A DNA stretch of 64,000 nucleotides from Corynebacterium gallinarum (GCF_014837045.1 NZ_JACSPR010000013.1:1-64000); one strand, 5' to 3'; counted from the stretch's first letter, positions 1-8,976 are shown. Notes: generated by a model not told the origin, from the sequence alone. Numbers and translations are program-made.

Positions 1-66
1 CTAAGCCTGGTTACGCTGATGGTACTGCACTCGGGAGGGTGTGGGAGAGTAGGTGACCGCCGACCA
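1..66 (+). rRNA. rrf: 5S ribosomal RNA, 3' part (cut by window start)
   Basis: The first bases match the conserved 3' half of actinobacterial 5S rRNA: the CTAAGCC start of the visible part, the GATGGTACTGCACTCGGGAG block and the GTGGGAGAGTAGG segment before the closing helix strand. The 5' half lies outside the window, so the exact 3' end (about 66) is estimated. The strong hairpin just downstream fits the end of an rRNA operon. Confidence 0.93.
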
Positions 67-86
67 ACAACTTAAAAGAGATAAAG

Positions 87-147
87 AGAGAGTGTGGTTC
101 AATGGTTGAGGAGAATTAAATCCTCCCATTGAACCACACTCTCTTTT
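87..147 (+). terminator. rRNA operon terminator
   Basis: A 19-bp perfect inverted repeat (87-105 with 126-144) is followed by a T run (144-147). Inner bases 108-113 and 121-126 can extend the hairpin. It is the longest perfect hairpin seen near the window start and closes the 5S transcript. Confidence 0.93.
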
Positions 148-153
148 TCGTTA

Positions 154-159
154 TACAAT
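154..159 (+). promoter_or_regulatory. -10 element (TACAAT) before the TPR gene
   Basis: TACAAT at 154-159 matches the corynebacterial TANANT -10 consensus. It lies just after the rRNA terminator and about 36 bases before the ATG at 196, leaving room for the AAGGA ribosome site at 185-189. No clear -35 was found. Confidence 0.45.
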
Positions 160-195
160 AGAGTTTTTTGAATCGTTCTCAGATGAAGGAACAGC

Positions 196-1431
196 ATGGC
201 AGACAACTACGATCGCAACCGTGATAATGACCGCACCGGCAATGGTGACCGTGCGCCCAGGGGTGGGCGTGACGGATACCGTGGCGATCGTAACGGCGAC
301 CGTAACAATGACCGGGGCGGATACCGGGGTGGATCTTCCGACTCACGGCAGGGCGGTCGAGACGGTGGTCGTGACAGCCGGGGTTCCTACGGACAGCGTC
401 ACAGTGACGGTACTCGTGGGGGTCAGAGTAGGGATGATCGCGGTGGCCGAAGTTTCGATCGGGGCGAGCGGAACGACCGCGGCGGTTACCGCAGTGATCG
501 TGGTGACCGCACCGAGGATCGTCGTGGCGGTGACCGTTCCTATGGTCGCAGTGGGGGAACCGCCGGCGGCCGCGGTGGCGAAGGCGGGGAGCGTCGTTAC
601 GCAAAGCGTGATGACCGCGGCCGCGACGACCGTGGTGGCCGCCCCGGTGCCCCCTCACGTTCGCACGCCAACCGTGCCGGCGCTGGCCGGGATCAGGAGC
701 GCGACAACCTCAACCCGCAGCGCGCTGGTTTCCGTGAGGAACGCCTGAACACCCGTCTCAATGAGCCGGATCTGCCGGGTGATCTTGACATCAAGGATCT
801 CGACCCGATGGTGCTGCAGGACCTGCGGGTGCTGTCGAAGGACAATGCAGACGCCGTCGCAAAGCACATGATCATGGCTGCCACCTGGTTGGCCGATGAT
901 CCCAAACTCGCCCTGCGCCACGCACGGGCCGCGAAGGATCGTGCCGGTCGCATCTCCGTTGTCCGCGAGACCTGTGGCATCGCCGCCTACCATGCCGGTG
1001 AATGGAAGGAAGCTCTCTCCGAGCTGCGCGCTGCTCGTCGTATGTCCGGAGGTCCGGGACTCATCGCCGTCATGGCCGACTGTGAACGCGGTCTCGGGCG
1101 CCCGGAGAAGGCCATTGACCTGGCACGCACCGAGAATCTCAGTGATCTGGATGAGGATTCCCGGATCGAGCTCGCCATCGTTGTCGCCGGTGCCCGTCAT
1201 GACCTCGGCCAGCATGAGTCCGCTGTCATTGAGCTCCAGCGCGTGAACCCGGATCAGAAGTCCACCGGTCTGACCGCCTCCCGTCTGTCCTACGCGTATG
1301 CGGACGCCCTCGTTCTCGCAGGTCGCGCGGATGAGGCCCGGGAATGGTTCCAGCATGCGGCCAGCATCGATGAGGACGGGTTCCTCGACGCTGAGGAGCG
1401 CCTCGCCCAGCTGGATGAGGGAACCAACTAG
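196..1431 (+). CDS. R/G/D-rich protein with C-terminal TPR-like repeats
   Basis: This 411-residue protein has two very different parts. Residues 1 to about 165 are a low-complexity run of Arg, Gly, Asp and Asn (repeated RGG, DRGG and NDR units) resembling RGG-box RNA-binding tails. From about 190 to the end it is alpha-helical with TPR-like alternation of Ala, Leu and Arg (LALRHARAAKDRAGRISVVR; WKEALSELRAARRM). The position upstream of gpp and tlyA matches mycobacterial Rv1691, a TPR protein. The start has an AAGGA site 6 bases ahead. No catalytic motif is visible. A scaffold or RNA/ribosome-associated role is an inference from the RGG region and the rRNA/TlyA context. Confidence 0.85.
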   Translation: MADNYDRNRDNDRTGNGDRAPRGGRDGYRGDRNGDRNNDRGGYRGGSSDSRQGGRDGGRDSRGSYGQRHSDGTRGGQSRDDRGGRSFDRGERNDRGGYRSDRGDRTEDRRGGDRSYGRSGGTAGGRGGEGGERRYAKRDDRGRDDRGGRPGAPSRSHANRAGAGRDQERDNLNPQRAGFREERLNTRLNEPDLPGDLDIKDLDPMVLQDLRVLSKDNADAVAKHMIMAATWLADDPKLALRHARAAKDRAGRISVVRETCGIAAYHAGEWKEALSELRAARRMSGGPGLIAVMADCERGLGRPEKAIDLARTENLSDLDEDSRIELAIVVAGARHDLGQHESAVIELQRVNPDQKSTGLTASRLSYAYADALVLAGRADEAREWFQHAASIDEDGFLDAEERLAQLDEGTN

Positions 1432-1442
1432 ACTCATATTCC

Positions 1443-2438
1443 ATGAGCATGATCACGGAGTACGACAGCCTCCTACTTGACCTGGACGGAACCATCTGGG
1501 AAGGGGGACGTGCCATTGATGATGCCGTGGATGCCATCATCGGCGCCGGCCTTCCCGTAGTGTATGTGACCAACAATGCGTCACGCGCACCCGGGGCGGT
1601 GGCTGAGCAACTCCGGGGAATAGGACTGGACTCCGCCACCTCGGGTGATGTGATGACCTCCGCCCAGGCTGCGGTCATCATGGCCTCGGAGAAGATCCCG
1701 GCCGGATCCCCGGTTTACATCCTCGGCACCGACTCCTTCCGTGATCTGGCCCGCGACGCGGGTTTCCAGGTCGCGGACTCCGCTGACGACCGTCCCGTTG
1801 CCGTCCTGCACGGTCACAACCCGGCCACCGGATGGGCTCAGCTGAGTGAGGCTGCGCTCTCCATCCACAATGGTGCCCTGTACTTCGCCTCCAATCTGGA
1901 TACCACCCTGCCGATGGAACGCGGCCTGCATGTGGGTAACGGATCAATGGTGGCCGCCGTGGTCAGTGCCACCGGTGTCACACCCGAGGCCGCGGGTAAA
2001 CCCGGCCCGGCCATGTTCTTCAAAGCTGCCGAGCAGCTCGCATCCGCCCGGCCCCTGGTGGTGGGGGATCGCCTCGACACCGATATCGCCGGTGGCAATG
2101 CCGCCGGGATGGACACCTTCCAGGTGCTCACCGGGGTCAGCGGACACTACGCCCTGCTCACAGCCGTCGCCGGCCAGCGCCCGGACTTCATCGCCGATAC
2201 CCTGGCTGATCTCACCGCCGACCCTGATGCGCTCCGACCGGGACCACAGGGTGGGTTCACCGCCCAGGTGGAGGGTGAAGAGGTGGTTCTCGAGGGGGGA
2301 GATGATTCCTCAACCCCCACCCAGGCACTGCGCACCGTGTTGGCTGCCGCCTGGGCGGTGGAGGAAAGCGCGGTAACCGTCACACGCGTCCGGGCAGCAT
2401 CCATGGCCGCAACCACCGCTCTGGAGGCCTGGTGGTGA
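1443..2438 (+). CDS. gpp: HAD-superfamily phosphatase, probable glycerol-3-phosphate phosphatase
   Basis: A 331-residue HAD-IIA (NagD-like) hydrolase. The nucleophile motif DLDGT is at residues 13-17, the second motif is YVTNNASR near residue 41, and the Mg-binding motif is GDRLDTDIAGG. Homologues in the same place beside tlyA, C. glutamicum Gpp and M. tuberculosis Rv1692, dephosphorylate glycerol 3-phosphate to glycerol. The C-terminal stretch after about residue 260 is an extra segment as in Rv1692. TAGACT at 1430-1435 sits 7 bases before the ATG, so the mRNA may be leaderless; a second ATG at 1449 is an alternative start. Substrate is assigned from family and context. Confidence 0.85.
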   Translation: MSMITEYDSLLLDLDGTIWEGGRAIDDAVDAIIGAGLPVVYVTNNASRAPGAVAEQLRGIGLDSATSGDVMTSAQAAVIMASEKIPAGSPVYILGTDSFRDLARDAGFQVADSADDRPVAVLHGHNPATGWAQLSEAALSIHNGALYFASNLDTTLPMERGLHVGNGSMVAAVVSATGVTPEAAGKPGPAMFFKAAEQLASARPLVVGDRLDTDIAGGNAAGMDTFQVLTGVSGHYALLTAVAGQRPDFIADTLADLTADPDALRPGPQGGFTAQVEGEEVVLEGGDDSSTPTQALRTVLAAAWAVEESAVTVTRVRAASMAATTALEAWW

Positions 2439-2623
2439 CCGACGGTTCCGCACCGATACCCCGTGACCCGCGGAATCCCCGGCCAGGAGAGACCGCACCT
2501 CCCGTCCCCGAGGCCATTGAGGCCCGCCTGCAGGAGATCCTCTCCCGCCACCCGGTAACCCTGGCGGAGGAGGCGGGCATCCTGGAGGAGGCCCACCGCC
2601 TGCTCCACGACGCACTGGCCTGA
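2432..2623 (+). CDS. Small conserved hypothetical protein (Rv1693-like position)
   Basis: A 63-residue reading frame starting with GTG at 2432 (or the next GTG at 2435), overlapping the gpp stop, so it is probably translationally coupled. It is Pro-rich at the N-terminus, followed by a predicted amphipathic helix (EAIEARLQEILSRHP ... EEAHRLLHDALA). Mycobacteria carry a similarly small gene (Rv1693) between the Gpp and TlyA genes, which supports it being real. Function unknown; it has no cysteines, signal peptide or membrane segment. Confidence 0.7.
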   Translation: MVTDGSAPIPRDPRNPRPGETAPPVPEAIEARLQEILSRHPVTLAEEAGILEEAHRLLHDALA

Positions 2624-2699
2624 GTAGGCTTATCCTTTCTAGCTTCGTTTACATACCCCGTTTTACTCCCAGGACAACAGGAAAGAAGATCTCCATCCG

Positions 2700-3524
2700 A
2701 TGGTCGCTCGCAGAAGGCTGGACGCGGAACTCGTTCGTCGTAAAATCGCCCGTTCACGTGAACACGCCGTGGAGATGATTCGTGACAGGCGGGTGTTCGT
2801 CCAGGGCATGCTCGCCCTCAAGCCTGCCACCGTTGTCGAACCGGAGGTGTCCATCCGGGTGGAGGATTCCGTCACCGAGGACTGGGCATCGCGTGGTGCG
2901 CACAAACTCATCGGCGCGCTGGAGGCCTTCGAACCCCGGGGGCTGGATGTCACGGGGCGTCGTGCACTGGATGCCGGTGCCTCCACGGGTGGTTTCACCG
3001 ATGTGCTGCTGCGTCGTGGCGCTGCCGAAGTGGTGGCGGTCGACGTCGGTTACGGCCAGTTGATCTGGCGACTGCAAAACGATGACCGCGTGCGTGTGGT
3101 GGACCGCACCAATATCCGGTACATGACCCTGGAGGATACCGGTGGGCCATGCGATCTCATGGTCGGTGATCTGTCCTTCATCTCCCTGAAGCTGACCCTG
3201 CCCGCCATCGTGGCGTGTCTGAGCGAGGGGGCTGATCTGTTGCCGATGGTGAAACCCCAGTTCGAGGTGGGCAAGGACCGTCTGGGCAGTGGAGGTGTGG
3301 TTCGCTCGCCGGAGCTGCGGGCCGAGGTTACCCGGGAGGTCGCGGAATTCGCCCACACCCTGGGGCTGAGCCTGAAGGGTGTGGTCGCATCCCCGCTCCC
3401 GGGCCCATCCGGCAACGTAGAATATTTCTTATGGCTGGTCAAGGATCAGGGCGCATCAATGCCCGATCATGATGAGCTGGTGGCCATGGTCAACAAGGCA
3501 GTGGAGGAAGGTCCGCAACAATGA
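2700..3524 (+). CDS. tlyA: TlyA 16S/23S rRNA 2'-O-methyltransferase
   Basis: A 274-residue protein with an S4 RNA-binding domain at residues 1-65 (RLDAELVRRKIARSREHAV) and an FtsJ/RrmJ-type methyltransferase domain with the SAM-binding motif LDAGASTGGFTDVLL near 85. TlyA methylates ribose 2'-OH of cytidines in 16S and 23S rRNA; its loss gives capreomycin resistance in mycobacteria. GGAAAGAAG 10-15 bases before the ATG is a suitable ribosome site. Its end overlaps nadK by ATGA, so the two genes are coupled, as across Actinobacteria. Confidence 0.95.
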   Translation: MVARRRLDAELVRRKIARSREHAVEMIRDRRVFVQGMLALKPATVVEPEVSIRVEDSVTEDWASRGAHKLIGALEAFEPRGLDVTGRRALDAGASTGGFTDVLLRRGAAEVVAVDVGYGQLIWRLQNDDRVRVVDRTNIRYMTLEDTGGPCDLMVGDLSFISLKLTLPAIVACLSEGADLLPMVKPQFEVGKDRLGSGGVVRSPELRAEVTREVAEFAHTLGLSLKGVVASPLPGPSGNVEYFLWLVKDQGASMPDHDELVAMVNKAVEEGPQQ

Positions 3525-4477
3525 CGGAGACAACCGAACGTATCGTCCTGCTGGTGCCGCACACGGGGCGTTCCTCCAATGTTGAATCAGCCGTCCTGGC
3601 GGCGGAACACCTCGACCAGGCCGGTATCACCGTGCGGGTTCTGGTCAATGAAGAGGATGATCCGATCAAGACCCACCCCGTGCTGGGCAGGTTTGAGCAC
3701 GTCATCCACTCCCGGACCGCCGCCGAGGGGGCGGAGCTGGTGCTCGTGCTCGGTGGTGACGGCACGTTCCTGCGGGCTGCGGACCTGGCCCACGCCGTTG
3801 ATCTTCCCGTGCTGGGCATCAACCTCGGCCATGTCGGTTTCCTCGCGGAGTGGGAGTCGGATTCCCTGGAGGACGCCGTCAAACGCGTCATCGACTGTGA
3901 CTACCGGGTCGAGGACCGCATGACCCTCGATGTCATCGTCCGCGACAGCGACCTGGAGGTCATCGGCCGCGGATGGGCCCTCAACGAGGTCAGTGTGGAA
4001 AACCTCAACCGCCGTGGTGTGCTGGATGCCACCCTCGAGGTGGATTTCCGACCCGTCGCCTCCTTCGGGTGTGACGGGGTGCTGATCTCCACGCCGACGG
4101 GGTCCACCGCCTACGCCTTCTCGGCCGGCGGTCCGGTGTTGTGGCCTGAGCTCGACGCCATCCTCGTGGTACCCAATAACGCCCATGCATTGTTCACCAA
4201 ACCCCTGGTGGTCAGCCCCAGATCCACGGTGGCCGTGGAATCCATGTCTGGTACCTCGCCGGCGATGGCCGTGATGGATGGTTTCCGGCCAATCCCGATG
4301 CCGCCGGGCTCCCGCGTGGAGATCGTCCGTGGTGAGCGCCCCGTGCGCTGGGTGCGCCTGGATTCCCTGCCGTTCACCGACCGGCTCGTGCACAAGCTGC
4401 GCCTGCCGGTGGTGGGATGGCGCGGGCCGGACAAGCAGAAAGAGCTTCTCGACGCCGAAACCCCCGACCAGCCCTGA
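3521..4477 (+). CDS. nadK: NAD kinase
   Basis: A 318-residue ATP/polyphosphate-NAD kinase (also called ppnK) that phosphorylates NAD to NADP. The diagnostic GGDGT motif is at residues 78-82, followed by LPVLGINLGHVGFLAE. The second conserved block, CDGVLISTPTGSTAYAFSAG, is intact. Translation starts within the tlyA stop (ATGA overlap). Confidence 0.96.
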   Translation: MTETTERIVLLVPHTGRSSNVESAVLAAEHLDQAGITVRVLVNEEDDPIKTHPVLGRFEHVIHSRTAAEGAELVLVLGGDGTFLRAADLAHAVDLPVLGINLGHVGFLAEWESDSLEDAVKRVIDCDYRVEDRMTLDVIVRDSDLEVIGRGWALNEVSVENLNRRGVLDATLEVDFRPVASFGCDGVLISTPTGSTAYAFSAGGPVLWPELDAILVVPNNAHALFTKPLVVSPRSTVAVESMSGTSPAMAVMDGFRPIPMPPGSRVEIVRGERPVRWVRLDSLPFTDRLVHKLRLPVVGWRGPDKQKELLDAETPDQP

Positions 4478-4563
4478 CACCCCCCGGTATAAGGTGTTTT
4501 CGAACAGACACGCCGCTTCGGATGTGTGTGCGAAACGCAAAGTTGCCTGGTCAGCAAAATGAT

Positions 4564-4599
4564 TCGAAAATGTAGTAGAGAATTAGCAAAACTGTTCGC
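4564..4599 (+). promoter_or_regulatory. Candidate LexA/SOS boxes upstream of recN
   Basis: Two imperfect matches to the corynebacterial LexA palindrome (half sites TCGAAMA and TGTTCGA) lie upstream of recN. One at 4564-4579 has a perfect left half, the other at 4584-4599 has six of seven right-half bases; each matches about 11 of 14 defined positions. recN is a classical SOS gene, which makes the site plausible, but neither copy is strong. Confidence 0.35.
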
Positions 4600-4633
4600 A
4601 TGAAAACGGGGTTCCTGATGTAGAGTGACTGTC

Positions 4634-6415
4634 ATGCTCGCAGACATCACCATCGAGAACCTCGGAGTCATCCCTACCGCCTCCGCGGAATTCAGTTCCG
4701 GTCTCACCGTCCTCACGGGTGAGACGGGTGCCGGAAAAACCATGGTCGTGACCGGTTTACGTCTTCTCTCCGGCGGTCGCGCCGACGCCTCCCGTGTGCG
4801 CAGCGGTGCACGCCAGGCTGTCGTGGAGGGCCGGTTCGTCACCGAGACCGCCCCATGCGACATCGTCGAACGTGCAACCGGAATCGTATCGAACGCCGGT
4901 GGGTGTGCCGATGAGAACGGGGAGTTCCTCGCTGTTCGATCGGTCAGTGCCAACGGGCGTTCGAAGGCCCACCTGGGGGGTCGCTCGGTCCCCGCGGCCA
5001 CCCTCTCGGAATTCTCCGGGGAGCTCCTGACCATCCACGGTCAGAACGACCAGCTGCGTCTACTCTCCCCGGAACGCCAGCTCGATGCCCTCGACCGGTT
5101 CCTGCCCACCCTGTCCGGGTTGCGGAAGACCTACGGGGAGAAGTACACCACCTGGAAGGAGCTGTCCCGCGACCTGAAACAGCGGGTCTCCTCGCGCCGT
5201 GAGCTCGCCCAGGAGGTCGACCGACTCCAGTTCGCCATCAATGAGATCGATGCCGTGGATCCCACCCCGGGTGAGGATGTGGAGCTGCTCGCCCAAATCC
5301 GCCGTCTGCAGGATGTGGACACCCTGCGGGAGCAGGCCGCAACCGCCCTGGCCGCCATCGACGGGGCCGGTGCCCTCAACGAATCCATGGGAGGTGCGGC
5401 GGGTTTCGATGAGGAGCAGCATTCAGCCTCCGACCAGCTGGGCCAGGCGGAATCCGCCCTCAGTGGCAGCGAGGACCCCAAACTGCGTGAGGTCTCCGGC
5501 CTGCTCTCCGAGATCACCTCACTGCTCGGGGAGGTCTCCGCGGAACTGGGGGGTTTCCTCGCCGACCTGCCCGCCGATCCCCAGGCGCTCGATGAGATGC
5601 TCACCCGCCAGCAGCAACTGAAACTGCTGACCCGCAAATACGCCGGTGATATCAACGGTGTGCTGGACTGGCGTCGGAAGGCGCAGATCCGCCTGGAGAG
5701 CATCGACATCTCCTCCGAGGCGATCAACAAGCTCAAGGAGCAGGTACGCAAGGCCGAGGCCGGCATGATGCGTGCGGCCCGGAAACTGTCCAGCGCCCGC
5801 GCGGAGGCCGCCAAGGCCCTCTCTGCCACGGTTACCGAGGAGCTGCAGGGGTTGGCCATGCAGAAGGCCCGTTTCGTCGTGTCGCTCACCACCGTCGAGC
5901 CCGGCCCTGCCGGCATTGACGCGGTGGAGTTCCAGCTCGCGGCCAACGCGCTTGCGCAGCCGCGCCCACTGGCGTCCTCGGCCTCCGGTGGTGAACTCTC
6001 CCGCGTCATGCTCGCCCTGGAGGTCATCCTCGCGGCCGGCACCACCGGCACCACCCTGGTCTTCGACGAGGTCGATGCCGGTGTCGGTGGCCGCGCCGCC
6101 GTCGAGATCGGGCGTCGCCTGGCACGCCTGGCCAATGACAACCAGGTCATCGTGGTCACCCACCTGCCACAGGTCGCGGCCTATGCCGACACCCACCTGC
6201 ACGTGGCCAAGGACGTCGGGGAGGGGGCGGTGACCTCGGGCGTGGAGAACCTCAGCCACGACCGTCGCATCGAGGAGCTGTCCCGGATGCTCGCCGGACT
6301 GGACGATACCGAGACCGGCCGCGCCCACGCCACGGAACTACTCGAGCGCGCCCAGCGCGAATGTGAGGATATCCGGATGGAACGTTCAGGTGAGCGCCTC
6401 GCGGTCAGCGCCTGA
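4634..6415 (+). CDS. recN: DNA repair protein RecN
   Basis: A 593-residue SMC-like ATPase that acts in double-strand break repair. Walker A GETGAGKT is at 29-36. A long central coiled coil follows (about 155-400, rich in Gln, Glu, Lys and Arg), then the ABC signature SGGELSRVMLALE and Walker B LVFDEVDAGVGG near the C-terminus. I chose the ATG at 4634 over an in-frame GTG three codons earlier because TAGAGT (4621-4626) is a -10 element placed for a leaderless start at this ATG. Candidate SOS boxes lie upstream. Confidence 0.95.
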   Translation: MLADITIENLGVIPTASAEFSSGLTVLTGETGAGKTMVVTGLRLLSGGRADASRVRSGARQAVVEGRFVTETAPCDIVERATGIVSNAGGCADENGEFLAVRSVSANGRSKAHLGGRSVPAATLSEFSGELLTIHGQNDQLRLLSPERQLDALDRFLPTLSGLRKTYGEKYTTWKELSRDLKQRVSSRRELAQEVDRLQFAINEIDAVDPTPGEDVELLAQIRRLQDVDTLREQAATALAAIDGAGALNESMGGAAGFDEEQHSASDQLGQAESALSGSEDPKLREVSGLLSEITSLLGEVSAELGGFLADLPADPQALDEMLTRQQQLKLLTRKYAGDINGVLDWRRKAQIRLESIDISSEAINKLKEQVRKAEAGMMRAARKLSSARAEAAKALSATVTEELQGLAMQKARFVVSLTTVEPGPAGIDAVEFQLAANALAQPRPLASSASGGELSRVMLALEVILAAGTTGTTLVFDEVDAGVGGRAAVEIGRRLARLANDNQVIVVTHLPQVAAYADTHLHVAKDVGEGAVTSGVENLSHDRRIEELSRMLAGLDDTETGRAHATELLERAQRECEDIRMERSGERLAVSA

Positions 6416-6427
6416 CTGGGCCCTGCT

Positions 6428-6478
6428 CTCAACCTTACGAACGGTTTTTTGGCGCGTCTCCACCAAAGGTTGAGACTT
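6428..6478 (+). terminator. Hairpin after recN, possible terminator
   Basis: A 9-bp perfect inverted repeat (CTCAACCTT at 6428-6436, AAGGTTGAG at 6466-6474) is followed by ACTTTTGTTT. The loop is long, 29 bases, so efficiency is uncertain. CACAAT at 6485-6490, 7 bases before the next ATG, suggests a new leaderless promoter for steA. Confidence 0.5.
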
Positions 6479-6497
6479 TTGTTTCACAATAGGCCTC

Positions 6498-7682
6498 ATG
6501 ACTCTGTTCAACCGCAAAACTGACCTCCCTGGTCTGGTTGGGGCAACCCGGGCCTGCACGCCCCAGGGTAAGGGCATGAAGCGACTGTCCCAGGGGGATC
6601 TGGCCATCATCGATGCGCCGGATCTCGACCGGGCCTTCGCGCAACGCCTCCTCACCGCCCGCCCCGCCGCGGTCCTCAACGTGGCCCGGTTCACCACCGG
6701 TTCTGTGCCCAACTTCGGCCCCCAGCTGCTTCTCGACGCTGGTGTCACCCTCGTGGAGGGTTTCGACTCCGAGCTTCTGACCTCCATCAAAGAGGGCAAG
6801 AAGGGTCGTCTCACCGACGATGGCAAGCTGTTCTACGGGGAGCGTCTCATCGGTTCCGGAACGCCGGTGGCTGCCCAGGAGGCGGAACAGGCCTTCACCG
6901 AGGCGCAGCAGTCCCTGGTGGATCACATGGAGGCGTATTTCGGCAACACCATCCAGTTCATCCACTCCGAGGCCCCACTGCTCATCGACGGCATCGGTAT
7001 CCCCAACCCGGGGACAGACCTCCAGGGCCGCAAGGTGCTTGTGGCCAGTCCCAGCAACAATCACCGCACCAAGCTGAAGGAACTGCGCAATTTCATCCGG
7101 GAGTACGATCCGGTTCTCATCGGTGTCGATGGGGCGGCCGACACGCTGGTGGAGCTGGGGTATAAACCCGCGCTCATCGTGGGGAATCCCACCGGCATCG
7201 GGGCTGATGCCCTGCGCAGTGGTGCCCATGTCATCCTGCCGGCCGAACCGGATGGGCATGCCGAGGGCCTGGAACGCATCCAGGATCTGGGCATCGGGGC
7301 CATGACCTTCCCGGCTGCGATCTCCTCGGCGACGGATCTCGCCCTGCTGCTCGCGGATTACCACCGCGCGGAGATGATCATCAATGTCGGTGCACCACTG
7401 GATCTCGATGCCGTGTTCGCCCGCGCGGACAACTCCGGTCCCGCCTCGCTGCTCACCCGCATGAAGGCGGGCACCAGGCTTGTCGACGCCGAGGTCATCA
7501 CCAACCTCTACACCGTGCGGACCACCGGGGGACTCGCCTGGTTGTGGGCACTGCTGGGCATCCTGGTGGCGGCAGCCGTTGTCATCCTCATCGCCGGTAC
7601 CTCGGGTGATGGTTCCTTCACCGATAATCTCATCGACACCTGGAACAGCTTCGCGCTGACGGTCCAGGGTTGGTTCAACTAG
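6498..7682 (+). CDS. steA: SteA, cell-separation (cytokinetic ring) protein
   Basis: A 394-residue protein with a large soluble N-terminal part and one transmembrane helix near the C-terminus (about 344-364, LAWLWALLGILVAAAVVILI) followed by a short tail. The position between recN and steB and the thiamine-pyrophosphokinase-like fold region match C. glutamicum SteA (cg1603) and Rv1697. SteA and SteB form a complex at the division septum that acts in the RipC-FtsEX peptidoglycan hydrolase pathway for daughter-cell separation. The gene is followed by steB after 18 bases, so they are probably co-transcribed. Confidence 0.88.
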   Translation: MTLFNRKTDLPGLVGATRACTPQGKGMKRLSQGDLAIIDAPDLDRAFAQRLLTARPAAVLNVARFTTGSVPNFGPQLLLDAGVTLVEGFDSELLTSIKEGKKGRLTDDGKLFYGERLIGSGTPVAAQEAEQAFTEAQQSLVDHMEAYFGNTIQFIHSEAPLLIDGIGIPNPGTDLQGRKVLVASPSNNHRTKLKELRNFIREYDPVLIGVDGAADTLVELGYKPALIVGNPTGIGADALRSGAHVILPAEPDGHAEGLERIQDLGIGAMTFPAAISSATDLALLLADYHRAEMIINVGAPLDLDAVFARADNSGPASLLTRMKAGTRLVDAEVITNLYTVRTTGGLAWLWALLGILVAAAVVILIAGTSGDGSFTDNLIDTWNSFALTVQGWFN

Positions 7683-7700
7683 GAAGGGCGATCGCTCACC

Positions 7701-8684
7701 ATGGCTCAATCACGTGGCAGAGGTGCCCTGTTCATCGCCGGCATCGCATTCGGTGTGGCGGCGGGTACCGCCTTCGGCACCTACGTCCTGGCCCCGAACC
7801 TCCCGGAGAACTCCGATCCCAATGCTCCGAGTTCAGCTGATCTCGCGGCCGCTGAGGAGACCGCTGCCGTCAACGGGGTCCAGGCGGAACAGGCGGATAG
7901 TATCATCGGGCACATCGTCGAGGATCTGGTGGCCGGACAGCTGCAGGACCGGCCCGTCCTGCTCATGCACACCACTGACGCGGAGCAGACCGACATCGAC
8001 GATGTGGCCTGGCTGTTGCAACGTGCCGGTGCGGTCAATGCCGGCCGTATCCAGCTGGAAGAGGAGTTCTTCAACCAGGACAACGCGGATCAGCTCAAAT
8101 CCATTGTGACCAACACGCTGCCCGCCGGTGCGCAGCTCTCGGAGACCCAGCTGGACCCGGGTACCCACGCGGGTGAGGCGCTGGGGTCCGGTCTCATGCT
8201 CAATCCGGAGTCCGGGGAGCCGCAGGCCTCCACGGCGGAGCGGGCGCTGCTGCTCGGTGCTCTGCGCGATACCGGGTACATCAGCTATGAGGACGGCACG
8301 ATCCTGCCCGGTCAGGTGGTTGTCCTGGTCACCGGTGACAGTGATGGCACGGGGGAGTCCTCCTACGCTGCCGAGAGTCAGTCCCTGTTCGCCCGTGCAC
8401 TTGACTCCCGTGGCTCCGGTGTGGTGGTGGCCGGCCGTATCCACGCCGCGGCTGACACCGGTGTGATCGGTCGCCTGCGTGCCAATCCGGATGCGGCGGC
8501 CAATGTCTCGACCGTGGATTCGGTGGGGCGCACGTGGGGCAAGATGGCCACGGTGCTGTCTGTCCGCGATGAGCTGGCGGGGCAGTCGGGTGCCTATGGT
8601 TCTGCGGCGTCCGCGGAGGCCGCCTCCCCGAAGCTCGACGGGGTCACCCCACCGCGGGTGGAGGACGAGGCCCCGGCCGAATAG
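7701..8684 (+). CDS. steB: SteB/MctB-family membrane-anchored protein
   Basis: A 327-residue protein with an N-terminal signal-anchor helix (about 9-30, ALFIAGIAFGVAAGTAFGTY) and an extracytoplasmic domain. The family (DUF3186) includes C. glutamicum SteB, partner of SteA in cell separation, and M. tuberculosis Rv1698/MctB, implicated in copper handling. Adjacency to steA favours the cell-separation role here. AGGAAGG lies ahead of the ATG. The C-terminal 40 residues are rich in Ala and Pro and probably disordered. Confidence 0.87.
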   Translation: MAQSRGRGALFIAGIAFGVAAGTAFGTYVLAPNLPENSDPNAPSSADLAAAEETAAVNGVQAEQADSIIGHIVEDLVAGQLQDRPVLLMHTTDAEQTDIDDVAWLLQRAGAVNAGRIQLEEEFFNQDNADQLKSIVTNTLPAGAQLSETQLDPGTHAGEALGSGLMLNPESGEPQASTAERALLLGALRDTGYISYEDGTILPGQVVVLVTGDSDGTGESSYAAESQSLFARALDSRGSGVVVAGRIHAAADTGVIGRLRANPDAAANVSTVDSVGRTWGKMATVLSVRDELAGQSGAYGSAASAEAASPKLDGVTPPRVEDEAPAE

Positions 8685-8709
8685 GGCACGGCCCCCACCA
8701 ACAGGCACA

Positions 8710-8744
8710 CCGCCCATCCCCACCTTCGGGGGATGGGCGGTTTT
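8710..8744 (+). terminator. Rho-independent terminator after steAB
   Basis: A 12-bp GC-rich inverted repeat (CCGCCCATCCCC at 8710-8721 with 8729-8740) with a short loop is followed by TTTT. It closes the steA-steB unit. Confidence 0.9.
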
Positions 8745-8976
8745 CCTGCCTTGACATAGAATCTGTCAATCAATAGGCAGAAACCCGCGAAAACAACCTC
8801 TGAGCTGCGTATATATGAGTTTTTTGTTCCTGTGTTATGCTGTAAATCCGTAGGTTTGAAAAGCCGGAAACAGCGATACCGCCCTCCCCGTGACCTCCCT
8901 GCGGTACCCGTCCGCGCGCCGGCGATTTGAACATCCACACCCCGTTCAAGTTCACCAACCGGAAGGTCCACAGACC
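8745..8976 (+). promoter_or_regulatory. pyrG promoter and leader region
   Basis: This 232-base stretch has no convincing gene. A plausible -10 hexamer TATGCT lies at 8836-8841, preceded by an A/T-rich tract. Transcription from there would give a leader of about 130 bases before the ATG, long for this window, where many genes look leaderless. The frame is open upstream of the ATG to a GTG at 8890, giving 29 unconserved-looking residues. No known riboswitch motif was recognised. Confidence 0.4.

Noticed and set aside
6435..7709. Reverse frame of 424 codons opposite steA
   Set aside because: Antisense to SteA, whose membrane segment and synteny are clear.
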